Shown: in pieces, positions 48,151 to 59,990 of the stretch
Layout of the letters: each line of letters starts with the position of its first letter
Numbering within the stretch: position 1 is the stretch's first letter
NCBI RefSeq assembly: GCF_051014685.1
Contig: NW_027478982.1
Span: 1-64,000, forward strand
Direction: 5' to 3'
Length of the DNA stretch: 64,000 nt
Origin: Ptiloglossa arizonensis
Lineage: Eukaryota > Arthropoda > Insecta > Hymenoptera > Colletidae
Position numbers and translations under genes: made by a program
The notes under the pieces: model-generated
What the model saw: only the letters and a program-made list of their open reading frames with translations
Told to the model about the DNA's origin: nothing
The model's database searches: none

Positions 48151-50338
48151 ACAAATTTTTCGCAATTCTGCTGCTTCAAACGCTTAACCAGAGTGGCCTA
48201 GGGAAAAAATACCCGTACCGTTGCAATCGGGCGAGTTTCTACTTTCAGATGCAATAGGAATTTTTGGGTTAGGTCAATCCGTTCGCCAGATATGGGAGTT
48301 TGAAACTAAGAATAGGTTGAGAAGACAACAAATTTTTCGCACTTCTGCTGCTCCAAACGCTTAACCAGAATGGCCTACGGAAAAAATACACATACCGTTG
48401 TAATCGGGCGAGTTTCTACTTTCAGATGCAATAGGAATTTTTGGGTTAGGTCAATCCGTTCGCGAGATATGGGAGTTTGAAGCCAAGAAATGGTTGAGAA
48501 GGCAAAAAATTTTTCGCAATTCTGCTGCTTCAAACGCTTAACCAGAATGGCCTAGGGAAAAAATACACATACCGTTGTAATCGGGCGAGTATCTACTTTC
48601 AGATGCAATGGGAATTTTTGGGTTAGGTCAAACCGTTCGCGACATATGGGAGTTTGAAACTAAGAAATGGTTGAGAAGACAACAAATTTTTCGCAATTCT
48701 GCTGCTCCAAACGCTTAACCAGAATGGCCTAGGGAAAAAATACACGTACCGTTGTAATCGGGCGAGTTTCTACTTTCAGATGCAATAGGAATTTTTGGGT
48801 TAGGTCAGTCCGTTCGCGAGATATGGGAGTTTGAAGCCAAGAAATGGTTGAGAAGGCAAAAAATTTTTCGCAATTCTGCTGCTTCAAAAGCTTAACAAGA
48901 ATGGCCTAGGGAAAAAATACACATACCGTTGTAATTGGGCGAGTTTCTACTTTCAGATGCAATAGGAATTTTTGGGTTAGGTCAATCCGTTCGCGACATA
49001 TGGGAGTTTGAAGCTAAGAAATGGTTGAGAAGAGAACAAATTTTTCGCAATTCTGCTGCTTCAAACGCTTAACCAGAATGGCCTAGGGAAAAAATACACA
49101 TACCGTTGTAATCGGGCGAGTTTCTACTTTCAGATGCAATAGGACTTTTTGGGTCAGGTCAGTCCGTTCGCGAGATATGGGAGTTTGAAGCCAAGAAATG
49201 GTTGAGAAGGCAAAAAATTTTTCGCAATTCTGCTGCTTCAAAAGCTTAACCAGAATGGCCTAGGGAAAAAATACACATACCGTTGTAATCGGGCGAGTTT
49301 CTGCTTTCAGATGCAATAGGAATTTTTGTGTTAGGTCAATCCGTTCGCGAGATATGGGAGTTTGAAGCTAAGAAATGGTTGAGAAGGCAAAAAATTTTTC
49401 GCAATTCTGCTGCTCCAAGCGCTTAACCAGAATGGCCCAGGGAAAAAATACACATTCCGTTGTAATCGGGCGAGTTTCTACTTTCAGATGCAATAGGACT
49501 TTTTGGGTCAGGTCAGTCCGTTCGCGAGATATGGGAGTTTGAAGCCAAGAAATGGTTGAGAAGGCAAAAAATTTTTCGCATTTCTGCTGCGTCAAAAGCT
49601 TAACCAGAATGGCCTAGGGAAAAAATACACATACCGTTGTAATTGGGCGAGTTTCTACTTTCATATGCAATAGGAATTTTTGGGTTAGGTCAATCCGTTC
49701 GCGAGATATGGGAGTTTAAAGCCAAGAAATGGTTGAGAAGGCAAAAAATTTTTCGCAATTCTGCTGCTTCAAAAGCTTAACCAGAATGGCCTAGGGAAAA
49801 AATACACATACCGTTGTAATTGGGCGAGTTTCTACTTTCAGATGCAATAGGAATTTTTGGGTTAGGTCAGTCAGTTCGCGACATATGGGAGTTTGAAGCT
49901 AAGAAATGGTTGAGAGGAGAACAAATTTTTCGCAATTCTGCTGCTCCAAACGCTTAACCGGAATGGCCTAGGGAAAAAATACACATACCGTTGTAATCGG
50001 GCGAGTTTCTGCTTTCAGATGCAATAGGAATTTTTGTGTTAGGTCAATCCGTTCGCGAGATATGGGAGTTTGAAGCTAAGAAATGTTTGAGAAGGCAAAA
50101 AATTTTTCGCAATTCTGATGCTCCAAACGCTTAACCAGAATGGCCCAGGGAAAAAATACACATTCCGTTTTAATCGGGCGAGTTTCTACTTTCAAATGCA
50201 ATAGAAATTTTTGGGTTAAGTCAATCCGTTCGCGAGGTATGGGAGTTTGAAGCTAAGAAATGGTTGAGAAGAGAACAAATTTTTCGCAATTCTGCTGCTT
50301 CAAACGCTTAACTAGAATGGCGTAGGGAAAAAATACGC
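48150..50338 (+). repeat. Transition region rich in the HindIII-like lineage
   Basis: Bases 48150-48770 resemble 34860-35500, the left flank of copy A, so the large unit begins a fourth time and then stops. From about 48770, monomers alternate between a TAGGACTTTTTGGGTCAGG / CAAAAGCTTAACC type and TTGTAATTGGGCGAG types, often as two-monomer steps. Private changes: GCGAGTATCTAC (48586), TTGCAATCGGG (48222), GCTCCAAGCGC (49412) and ATTTCTGCTGCGTC (49580). Confidence 0.75.
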
Positions 50339-51045
50339 ATACCGTTGTAATCGGGCGAGTTTCTACTTTCAGATGCAATAGGACTTTTTGGGTCAGGTCA
50401 GTCCGTTCGCGAGATATGGGAGTTTGAAGCCAAGAATTGGTTGAGAAGGCAAAAAATTTTTCGCAATTCTGCTGCTTCAAAAGCTTAACCAGAATGGCCT
50501 AGGGAAAAAATACACATACCGTTGTAATTGGGCGAGTTTCTACTTTCAGATGCAATAGGAATTTTTGGGTTAGGTCAATCCGTTCGCGACATATGGGAGT
50601 TTGAAGCTAAGAAATGGTTGAGAAGTGAACAAATTTTTCGCAATTCTGCTGTTTCAAACGCTTAACCAGAATGGCCTAGGGAAAAAATACACATACCGTT
50701 GTAATCGGGCGAGTTTCTACTTTCAGATGCAATAGGACTTTTTGGGTCAGGTCAGTCCGTTCGCGAGATATGGGAGTTTGAAGCCAAGAATTGGTTGAGA
50801 AGGCAAAAAATTTTTCGCAATTCTGCTGCTTCAAAAGCTTAACCAGAATGGCCTAGGGAAAAAATACACATACCGTTGTAATTGGGCGAGTTTCTACTTT
50901 CAGATGCAATAGGAATTTTTGGGTTAGGTCAATCCGTTCGCGACATATGGGAGTTTGAAGCTAAGAAATGGTTGAGAAGTGAACAAATTTTTCGCAATTC
51001 TGCTGTTTCAAACGCTTAACCAGAATGGCCTAGGGAAAAAATACA
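50338..51045 (+). repeat. 2-monomer higher-order repeat, 354 bp, two copies
   Basis: GAAGCCAAGAATTGG occurs at about 50426 and again 354 bp later, and GAGAAGTGAAC with GCTGTTTCAAACG repeats at the same distance. Copies span about 50338-50691 and 50692-51045. The left edge is set by TACGCATACC against TACACATACC, and the right edge by ATTGGGCGGGTTTC. The pair combines a TTCAAAAGCTTAACC monomer with a TTGTAATTGGGCGAG monomer. Confidence 0.88.
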
Positions 51046-52420
51046 CATACCGTTGTAATTGGGCGGGTTTCTACTTTCAGATGCAATAGGAATTTTTGGG
51101 TTAGGTCGATCAGTTCGCGACATATGGGAGTTTGAAGCTAAGAAATGGTTGAGAAGAGAACAAATTTTTCGCAATTGTGCTGCTTCAAACGCTTAACCGG
51201 AATGGCCTAGGGAAAAAATACACATACCGTTGTAATCGGGCGAGTTTCTGCTTTCAGATGCAATAGGAATTTTTGTGTTAGGTCAATCCGTTCGCGAGAT
51301 ATGGGAGTTTGAAGCTAAGAAATGGTTGAGAAGGCAAAAAATTTTTCGCAATTCTGCTGCCCAAACGCTTAACCAGAATGGCCCAGGGAAAAAATACACA
51401 TTCCGTTGTAATCGGGCGAGTTTCTACTTTCAGATGCAATAGGAATTTTTGGGTTAGGTCAATCCGTTCGCCAGATATGGGAGTTTGAAACTAAGAATAG
51501 GTTGAGAAGGCAACAAATTTTTCGCACTTCTGCTGCTCTAAATGCTTAACCAGAATGGCCTAGGGAAAAAATACACATACCGTTGTAATCGGGCGAGTTT
51601 CTACTTCCAGATGCAATAGGAATTTTTGGGTTAGGTCAATCCGTTCGCCAGATACGGGAGTTTGGAACTAAGAATAGGTTGAGAAGACAATAAATTTTTC
51701 GCAATTCTGCTGCTCCAAACGCTTAACCAGAATGGCCTACGGAAAAAATACACATACCGTTGTAATCGGGCGAGTTTTTACTTTCAGATGCAATAGGAAT
51801 TTTTGGGTTAGGTCAAACCGTTCGCCAGATATGGGAGTTTGAAACTAAGAAATGGTTGAGAAGACAACAAATTTTTCGCACTTCTGCTGCTCCAAACGCT
51901 TAACCAGAATGGCCTAGGGAAAAAATACACATACCGTTGTAATCGGGCAAGTTTCTACTTTCAGATGCAATAGGAATTTTTGGGTTAGGTCAATCCGTTC
52001 GCCAGATATGGGAGTTTGAAACTAAGAATAGGTTGAGAAGACAACAAATTTTTCGCACTTCTGCTGCTCCAAACGCTTAACCAAAATGGCCTAGGGAAAA
52101 AATACACATACCGTTGTATTCGGGCGAGTTTCTACTTTCAGATGCAATAGGAATTTTTGGGTTAGGTCAATCCGTTCGCGAGATATGGGAGTTTGAAGTC
52201 AAGAAATGGTTGAGAAGGCAAAAAATTTTTCGCAATTCTGCTGCTTCAAACGCTTAACCAGAATGGCCTAGGGAAAAAATACACATACCGTTGTAATCGG
52301 GCGAGTTTCTACTTTCAGATGCAATGGGAATTTTTGGGTTAGGTCAAACCGTTCGCCAGATATGGGAGTTTGAAACTAAGAAATGGTTGAGAAGACAACA
52401 AATTTTTCGCACTTCTGCTG
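51045..52420 (+). repeat. Mixed monomers
   Basis: About eight monomers of lineages seen further left. One has GCTGCCCAAACG (51357, one base short), one has GCTCTAAATGC (51535), one has CTACTTCCAG (51601), and one carries the last perfect CENP-B-type core of the window (51643) next to GACAATAAATTT. TTGTATTCGGGC (near 52115) is private. No other element is visible. Confidence 0.75.
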
Positions 52421-54700
52421 CTCCAAACGCTTAACCAGAATGGCCTACGGAAAAAATACACATACCGTTGTAATCGGGCGAGATTCTACTTTCAGATGCA
52501 ATAGGAATTTTTGGGTTAGGTCAATCCGTTCGCGAGATATGGGAGTTTGAAGCCAAGAAATGGTTGAGAAGGCAAAAAATTTTTCGCAATTCTGCTGCTT
52601 CAAACGCTTAACCAGAATGGCCTAGGGAAAAAATACACATACCGTTGTAATCGGGCGAGTTTCTACTTTCAGATGCAATGGCTATTTTTGGGTTAGGTCA
52701 AACCGTTCGCGACATATGGGAGTTTGAAACTAAGAAATGGTTGAGAAGAGAACAAATTTTTCGCAATTCTGCTGCTTCAAACGCTTAACCAGAGTGGCCT
52801 AGGGAAAAAATACCCGTACCGTTGTAATCGGGCGAGTTTCTACTTTCAGATGCAATAGGAATTTTTGGGTTAGGTCAATCCGTTCGCCAGATATGGGAGT
52901 TTGAAACTAAGAATAGGTTGACAAGACAACAAATTTTTCGCAATTCTGCTGCTCCAAACGCTTAACCAGAATGGCCTACGGAAAAAATACACATACCGTT
53001 GTAATCGGGCGAGTTTCTACTTTCAGATGCAATAGGAATTTTTGGGTTAGGTCAATCCGTTCGCGAGATATGGGAGTTTGAAGCCAAGAAATGGTTGAGA
53101 AGGCAAAAAATTTTTCGCAATTCTGCTGCTTCAAACGCTTAACCAGAATGGCCTAGGGAAAAAATACACATACCGTTGTAATCGGGCGAGTTTCTACTTT
53201 CAGATGCAATGGGAATTTTTGGGTTAGGTCAAACCGTTCGCGACATATGGGAGTTTGAAACTAAGAAATGGTTGAGAAGAGAACAAATTTTTCGCAATTC
53301 TGCTGCTTCAAACGCTTAACCAGAGTGGCCTAGGGAAAAAATACCCGTACCGTTGTAATCGGGCGAGTTTCTACTTTCAGATGCAATAGGAATTTTTGGG
53401 TTAGGTCAATCCGTTCGCCAGATATGGGAGTTTGAAACTAAGAATAGGTTGACAAGACAACAAATTTTTCGCAATTCTGCTGCTCCAAACGCTTAACCAG
53501 AATGGCCTACGGAAAAAATACACATACCGTTGTAATCGGGCGAGTTTCTACTTTCAGATGCAATAGGAATTTTTGGGTTAGGTCAATCCGTTCGCGAGAT
53601 ATGGGAGTTTGAAGCCAAGAAATGGTTGAGAAGGCAAAAAATTTTTCGCAATTCTGCTGCTTCAAACGCTTAACCAGAATGGCCTAGGGAAAAAATACAC
53701 ATACCGTTGTAATCGGGCGAGTTTTTACTTTCAGATGCAATGGGAATTTTTGGGTTAGGTCAAACCGTTCGCGACATATGGGAGTTTGAAACTAAGAAAT
53801 GGTTGAGAAGAGAACAAATTTTTCGCAATTCTGCTGCTTCAAACGCTTAACCAGAGTGGCCTAGGAAAAAAATACCCGTACCGTTGTAATCGGGCGAGTT
53901 TCTACTTTCAGATGCAATAGGAATTTTTGGGTTAGGTCAATCCGTTCGCCAGATATGGGAGTTTGATCTAAGAATAGGTTGACAAGACAACAAATTTTTC
54001 GCACTTCTGCTGCTCCAAACGCTTAACCAGAATGGCCTACGGAAAAAATACACATACCGTTGTAATCGGGCGAGTTTCTACTTTCAGATGCAATAGGAAT
54101 TTTTGGGTTAGGTCAATCCGTTCGCGAGATATGGGAGTTTGAAGCCACGAAATGGTTGAGAAGGCAAAAAATTTTTCGCAATTCTGCTGCTTCAAACGCT
54201 TAACCAGAATGGCCTAGGGAAAAAATACACATACCGTTGTAATCGGGCGAGTTTCTACTTTCAGATGCAATGGGAATTTTTGGGTTAGGTCAAACCGTTC
54301 GCGACATATGGGAGTTTGAAACTAAGAAATGGTTGAGAAGAGAACAAATTTTTCGCAATTCTGCTGCTTCAAACGCTTAACCAGAGTGGCCTAGGGAAAA
54401 AATACCCGTACCGTTGTAATCGGGCGAGTTTCTACTTTCAGATGCAATAGGAATTTTTGGGTTAGGTCAATCCGTTCGCCAGATATGGGAGTTTGAAACT
54501 AAGAATAGGTTGACAAGACAACAAATTTTTCGCACTTCTGCTGCTCCAAACGCTTAACCAGAATGGCCTACGGAAAAAATACACATACCGTTGTAATCGG
54601 GCGAGTTTCTACTTTCAGATGCAATAGGAATTTTTGGGTTAGGTCAATCCGTTCGCGAGATATGGGAGTTTGAAGCCAAGAAATGGTTGAGAAGGCAACA
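52420..54700 (+). repeat. 3-monomer higher-order repeat, 531 bp, about 4.3 copies
   Basis: The rare GGTTGACAAGACAAC recurs with ACAAGACAA at 52921, 53452, 53982 and 54513, spacings of 531, 530 and 531 bp. The 530 reflects a one-base deletion in GTTTGATCTAAG (53961). Each unit is, in order, a GAAGCCAAG/GGCAAAAAA monomer, a GAAACTAAG/GAGAACAAA monomer with AGAGTGG and CCCGTACC, and a GAAACTAAGAATAGG/GACAACAAA monomer with GGCCTACGG. The copies differ at only a few bases (e.g. GAAGCCACGAAATGG at 54141, CGCAATT against CGCACTT). Confidence 0.93.
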
Positions 54701-55622
54701 AATTTTTCGCAATTCTGCTGCTTCAAACGCTTAACCAGAATGGCCTAGGGAAAAAATACACATACCGTTGTAATTGGGCGAGTTTCTTCTTTCAGATGCA
54801 CTAGGAATTTTTGGGTTAGGTCAATCAGTTCGCGACATATGGGAGTTTGAAGCTAAGAAATGGTTGAGAAGAGAACAAATTTTTCGCAATTCAGCTGCTT
54901 CAAACGCTTAACCAGAATGGCCTAGGGAAAAAATACCCGTACCGTTGTAATCGGGCGAGTTTCTACTTTCAGATGCAATAGGAATTTTTGGGTTAGGTCA
55001 ATCCGTTCGCCAGATATGGGAGTTTGAAACTAAGAATAGGTTGAGAAGACAACAAATTTTTCGCACTTCTGCTGCTCCAAACGCTTAACCAGAATGGCCT
55101 ACGGAAAAAATACACATACCGTTGTAATCGGGCGAGTTTCTACTTTCAGATGCAATAGGAATTTTTGGGTTAGGTCAATCCGTTCGCGAGATATGGGAGT
55201 TTGAAGCCAAGAAATGGTTGAGAAGGCAAAAAATTTTTCGCAATACTGCTGCTTCAAACGCTTAACCAGAATGGCCTAGGGAAAAAATACACATACCTTT
55301 GTAATCGGGCGAGTTTCTACTTTCAGATGCAGTGGGAATTTTTGGGTCAGGTCAAACCGTTCGCGACATATGGGAGTTTGAAACTAAGAAATGGTTGAGA
55401 AGAGAACAAATTTTTCGCAATTCTGCTGCTTCAAACGCTTAACCAGAGTGGCCTAGGGAAAAAATACCCGTACCGTTGTAATCGGGCGAGTTTCTACTTT
55501 CAGATGCAATAGGAATTTTTGGGTTAGGTCAATCCGTTCGCCAGATATGGGAGTTTGAAACTAAGAATAGGTTGAGAAGACAACAAATTTTTCGCACTTC
55601 TGCTGCTCCAAACGCTTAACCA
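54700..55622 (+). repeat. Related 3-monomer arrangement, diverged
   Basis: Five monomers linking two higher-order repeats. The first two carry GGCAACAAATTT and GAGTTTCTTCTTTCAG with GATGCACTAGG. The next three repeat the three-monomer order of the preceding block but without the GACAAGAC change and with GCAATACTGC (55242), ACCTTTGTAATC (55295) and GCAGTGGGAATTT (55329). Similar monomers recur at 58680-59560. Confidence 0.78.
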
Positions 55623-58105
55623 GAATGGCCTACGGAAAAAATACACATACCGTTGTAATCGGGCGAGTTTCTACTTTCAGATGCAATAGGAATTTTTGGG
55701 TTAGGTCAATCCGTTCGCGAGATATGGGAGTTTGAAGCCAAGAAATGGTTGAGAAGGCAAAAAATTTTTCGCAATTCTGCTGCTTCAAACGCTTAACCAG
55801 AATGGCCTAGGGAAAAAATACACATACCGTTGTAATCGGGCGAGTTTCTACTTTCAGATGCAATGGGAATTTTTGGGTTAGGTCAAACCGTTCGCGACAT
55901 ATGGGAGTTTGAAACTAAGAAATGGTTGAGAAGACAACAAATTTTTCGCAATTCTGCTGCTCCAAACGCTTAACCAGAATGGTCTAGGGAAAAAATACAC
56001 GTACCGTTGTAATCGGGCGAGTTTCTACTTTCAAATGCAATAGGAATTTTCGGGTTAGGTCAATCCGTTCGCGAGATATGGGAGTTTGAAGCTAAGAAAT
56101 GTTTGAGAAGAGAACAAATTTTTCGCAAATCTGCTGCTTCAAACGCTTAACCAGAATGGCCTAGGGAAAAAATACACATACCGTTGTAATCGGGCGAGTT
56201 TCTACTTTCAGATGCAATAGGACTTTTTGGGTCAGGTCAGTCCGTTCGCGAGATATGGGAGTTTGAAGCCAAAAAATGGTTGAGAAGGCAAAAAATTTTT
56301 CGCAATTCTGCTGCTTCAAAAGCTTAACCAGAATGGCCTAGGGAAAAAATACACATACCGTTGTAATTGGGCGAGTTTCTACTTTCAGATGCAATAGGAA
56401 TTTTTGGGTTAGGTCAATCAGTTCGCGACATATGGGAGTTTGAAGCTAAGAAATGGTTGAGAAGAGAACAAATTTTTCGCAATTCTGCTGCTCCAAACGC
56501 TTAACCGGAATGGCCTAGGGAAAAAATACACATACCGTTGTAATCGGGCGAGTTTCTACTTTCAGATGCAATAGGAATTTTTGGGTTAGGTCAATCCGTT
56601 CGCCAGATATGGGAGTTTGAAACTAAGAATAGGTTGAGAAGACAACAAATATTTCGCACTTCTGCTACTCCAAACGCTTAACCAGAATGGCCTACGGAAA
56701 AAATACACATACCGTTGTAATTGGGCGAATTTCTACTTTCAGATGCAATAGGAAGTTTTGGGTTAGATCAATCCGTTCGCGACATATGGGAGTTTGAAGC
56801 TAAGAAATGGTTGAGAAGAGAACAAATTTTTCGCAATTCTGCTGCTCCAAACGCTTAACCGGAATGGCCTACGGAAAAAATACACATACCGTTGTAATCG
56901 GGCGAGTTTCTACTTTCAGATGCAATAGGAATTTTTGGGTTAGGTCAATCCGTTCGCGAGATATGGGAGTTTGAAGCCAAGAAATGGTTGAGAAGGCAAA
57001 AAATTTTTCGCAATTCTGCTGCTTCAAACGCTTAACCAGAATGGCCTAGGGAAAAAATACACATACCGTTGTAATCGGGCGAGTTTCTACTTTCAGATGC
57101 AATGGGAATTTTTGGGTTAGGTCAAACCGTTCGCGACATATGGGAGTTTGAAACTAAGAAATGGTTGAGAAGACAACAAATTTTTCGCAATTCTGCTGCT
57201 CCAAACGCTTAACCAGAATGGCCTAGGGAAAAAATACACGTACCGTTGTAATCGGGCGAGTTTCTACTTTCAAATGCAATAGGAATTTTCGGGTTAGGTC
57301 AATCCGTTCGCGAGATATGGGAGTTTGAAGCTAAGAAATGTTTGAGAAGAGAACAAATTTTTCGCAAATCTGCTGCTTCAAACGCTTAACCAGAATGGCC
57401 TAGGGAAAAAATACACATACCGTTGTAATCGGGCGAGTTTCTACTTTCAGATGCAATAGGACTTTTTGGGTCAGGTCAGTCCGTTCGCGAGATATGGGAG
57501 TTTGAAGCCAAAAAATGGTTGAGAAGGCAAAAAATTTTTCGCAATTCTGCGGCTTCAAAAGCTTAACCAGAATGGCCTAGGGAAAAAATACACATACCGT
57601 TGTAATTGGGCGAGTTTCTACTTTCAGATGCAATAGGAATTTTTGGGTTAGGTCAATCAGTTCGCGACATATGGGAGTTTGAAGCTAAGAAATGGTTGAG
57701 AAGAGAACAAATTTTTCGCAATTCTGCTGCTCCAAACGCTTAACCGGAATGGCCTAGGGAAAAAATACACATACCGTTGTAATCGGGCGAGTTTCTACTT
57801 TCAGATGCAATAGGAATTTTTGGGTTAGGTCAATCCGTTCGCCAGGTATGGGAGTTTGAAACTAAGAATAGGTTGAGAAGACAACAAATATTTCGCACTT
57901 CTGCTACTCCAAACGCTTAACCAGAATGGCCTACGGAAAAAATACACATACCGTTGTAATTGGGCGAATTTCTACTTTCAGATGCAATAGGAAGTTTTGG
58001 GTTAGATCAATCCGTTCGCGACATATGGGAGTTTGAAGCTAAGAAATGGTTGAGAAGAGAACAAATTTTTCGCAATTCTGCTGCTCCAAACGCTTAACCG
58101 GAATG
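55622..58105 (+). repeat. 7-monomer higher-order repeat, 1239 bp, two copies
   Basis: Markers 1239 bp apart include TTTTCGGGTTAGG (56047/57286), AAATATTTCGCACTTC with GCTACTCC (56649/57888), GGGCGAATTTC and GGTTAGATCAATCC. Copies are about 55622-56860 and 56861-58105. They differ at GGTCTAGGG (55981), GCGGCTTC (57549) and CCAGGTATGGG (57842). The right edge is marked by the new GGGAAATAATACACACTCC form. Confidence 0.9.
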
Positions 58106-59990
58106 GCCTAGGGAAATAATACACACTCCGTTGTAATCGGGCGAGTTTCTACATTCAGACGCAACAGAAATTTCTGGATTAGGTCAGTCCGTTCGCGAGA
58201 TATGGGAGTTTAAAGCCAAGAAATGGTTGAGAAGGCAAAAAATTTTTCGCAGTTCTGCTGCTCCAAACGCTTAACCAGAATGGCTTAGGGAAAAAATACA
58301 CGTACCGTTGTAATCGGGCGAGTTTCTACTTTCAAATGCAATAGGAATTTTTCGGTTAGGTCAATCCGTTCGCGAGATATGGGAGTTTGAAGCTAAGAAT
58401 AGGTTGAGAAGGCAACAAATTTTTCGCAATTCTGCTGCTTCAAACGCTTAACCAGAATGTCCTAGGGAAAAAATACATATACCGTTGTAATCGGGCGAGA
58501 TTCTACTTTCAGATGCAATAGGACTTTTTGGGTTAGGTTAGTCCGTTCGCGAGATATGGGAGTTTGAAGCCAAGAAATGGTTGAGAATACAACAAATTTT
58601 TCGCAATTCTGCTGCTCCAAACGTTTAACCAGAATGGCCTAGGGAAAAAATATACATACCGTTGTAATCGGGCGAGTTTCTTCTTTCAGATGCACTAGGA
58701 ATTTTTGGGTTAGGTCAATCAGTTCGCGACATATGGGAGTTTGAAGCTAAGAAATGGTTGAGAAGAGAACAAATTTTTCGCAATTCAGCTGCTTCAAACG
58801 CTTAACCAGAATGGCCTAGGGAAAAAATACCCGTACCGTTGTAATCGGGCGAGTTTCTACTTTCAGATGCAATAGGAATTTTTGGGTTAGGTCAATCCGT
58901 TCGCGAGATATGGGAGTTTGAAGCCAAAAAATGGTTGAGAAGGCAAAAAATTTTTCGCAATTCTGCTGCTTCAAAAGCTTAACCAGAATGGCCTAGGGAA
59001 AAAATACACATACCGTTGTAATTGGGCGAGTTTCTTCTTTCAGATGCACTAGGAATTTTTGGGTTAGGTCAATCAGTTCGCGACATATGGGAGTTTGAAG
59101 CTAAGAAATGGTTGAGAAGAGAACAAATTTTTCGCAATTCAGCTGCTTCAAACGCTTAACCAGAATGGCCTAGGGAAAAAATACCCGTACCGTTGTAATC
59201 GGGCGAGTTTCTACTTTCAGATGCAATAGGAATTTTTGGGTTAGGTCAATCCGTTCGCCAGATATGGGAGTTTGAAACTAAGAATAGCTTGAGAAGACAA
59301 CAAATTTTTCGCACTTCTGCTGCTCCAAACGCTTAACCAGAATGGCCTACGGAAAAAATACACATACCGTTGTAATCGGGCGAGTTTCTACTTTCAGATG
59401 CAATAGGAATTTTTGGGTTAGGTCAATCCGTTCGCGAGATATGGGAGTTTGAAGCCAAGAAATGGATGAGAAGGCAAAAAATTTTTCGCAATACTGCTGC
59501 TTCAAACGCTTAACCAGAATGGCCTAGGGAAAAAATACACATACCTTTGTAATCGGGCGAGTTTCTACTTTCAGATGCAATGGGAATTTTTGGGTCAGGT
59601 CAAACCGTTCGCGACATATGGGAGTTTGAAACTAAGAAATGGTTGAGAAGAGAACAAATTTTTCGCAATTCTGCTGCTTCAAACGCTTAACCAGAGTGGC
59701 CTAGGGAAAAAATACCCGTACCGTTGTAATCGGGCGAGTTTCTACTTTCAGATGCAATAGGAATTTTTGGGTTAGGTCAATCCGTTCGCGAGATATGGGA
59801 GTTTGAAGCTAAGAAATGTTTGAGAAGAGAACAAATTTTTCGCAAATCTGCTGCTTCAAACGCTTAACCAGAATGGCCTAGGGAAAAAATACACATACCG
59901 TTGTAATCGGGCGAGTTTCTACTTTCAGATGCAATAGGACTTTTTGGGTCAGGTCAGTCCGTTCGCGAGATATGGGAGTTTGAAGCCAAA
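58105..59990 (+). repeat. Partial 14-monomer echo and a 2-monomer step
   Basis: Bases from about 57500 to 58665 recur 2478 bp (14 monomers) later, at about 59980-61143, tied by AAATTTCTGGATTAGG (58169/60647) and AAATATTTCGCAC (57888/60366). Within it, TTTCTTCTTTCAG recurs at 354-bp spacing (58677/59031), a two-monomer duplication. Private changes include TTTTTCGGTTAGG (58348) and GGATGAGAAGG (59464). Confidence 0.8.
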
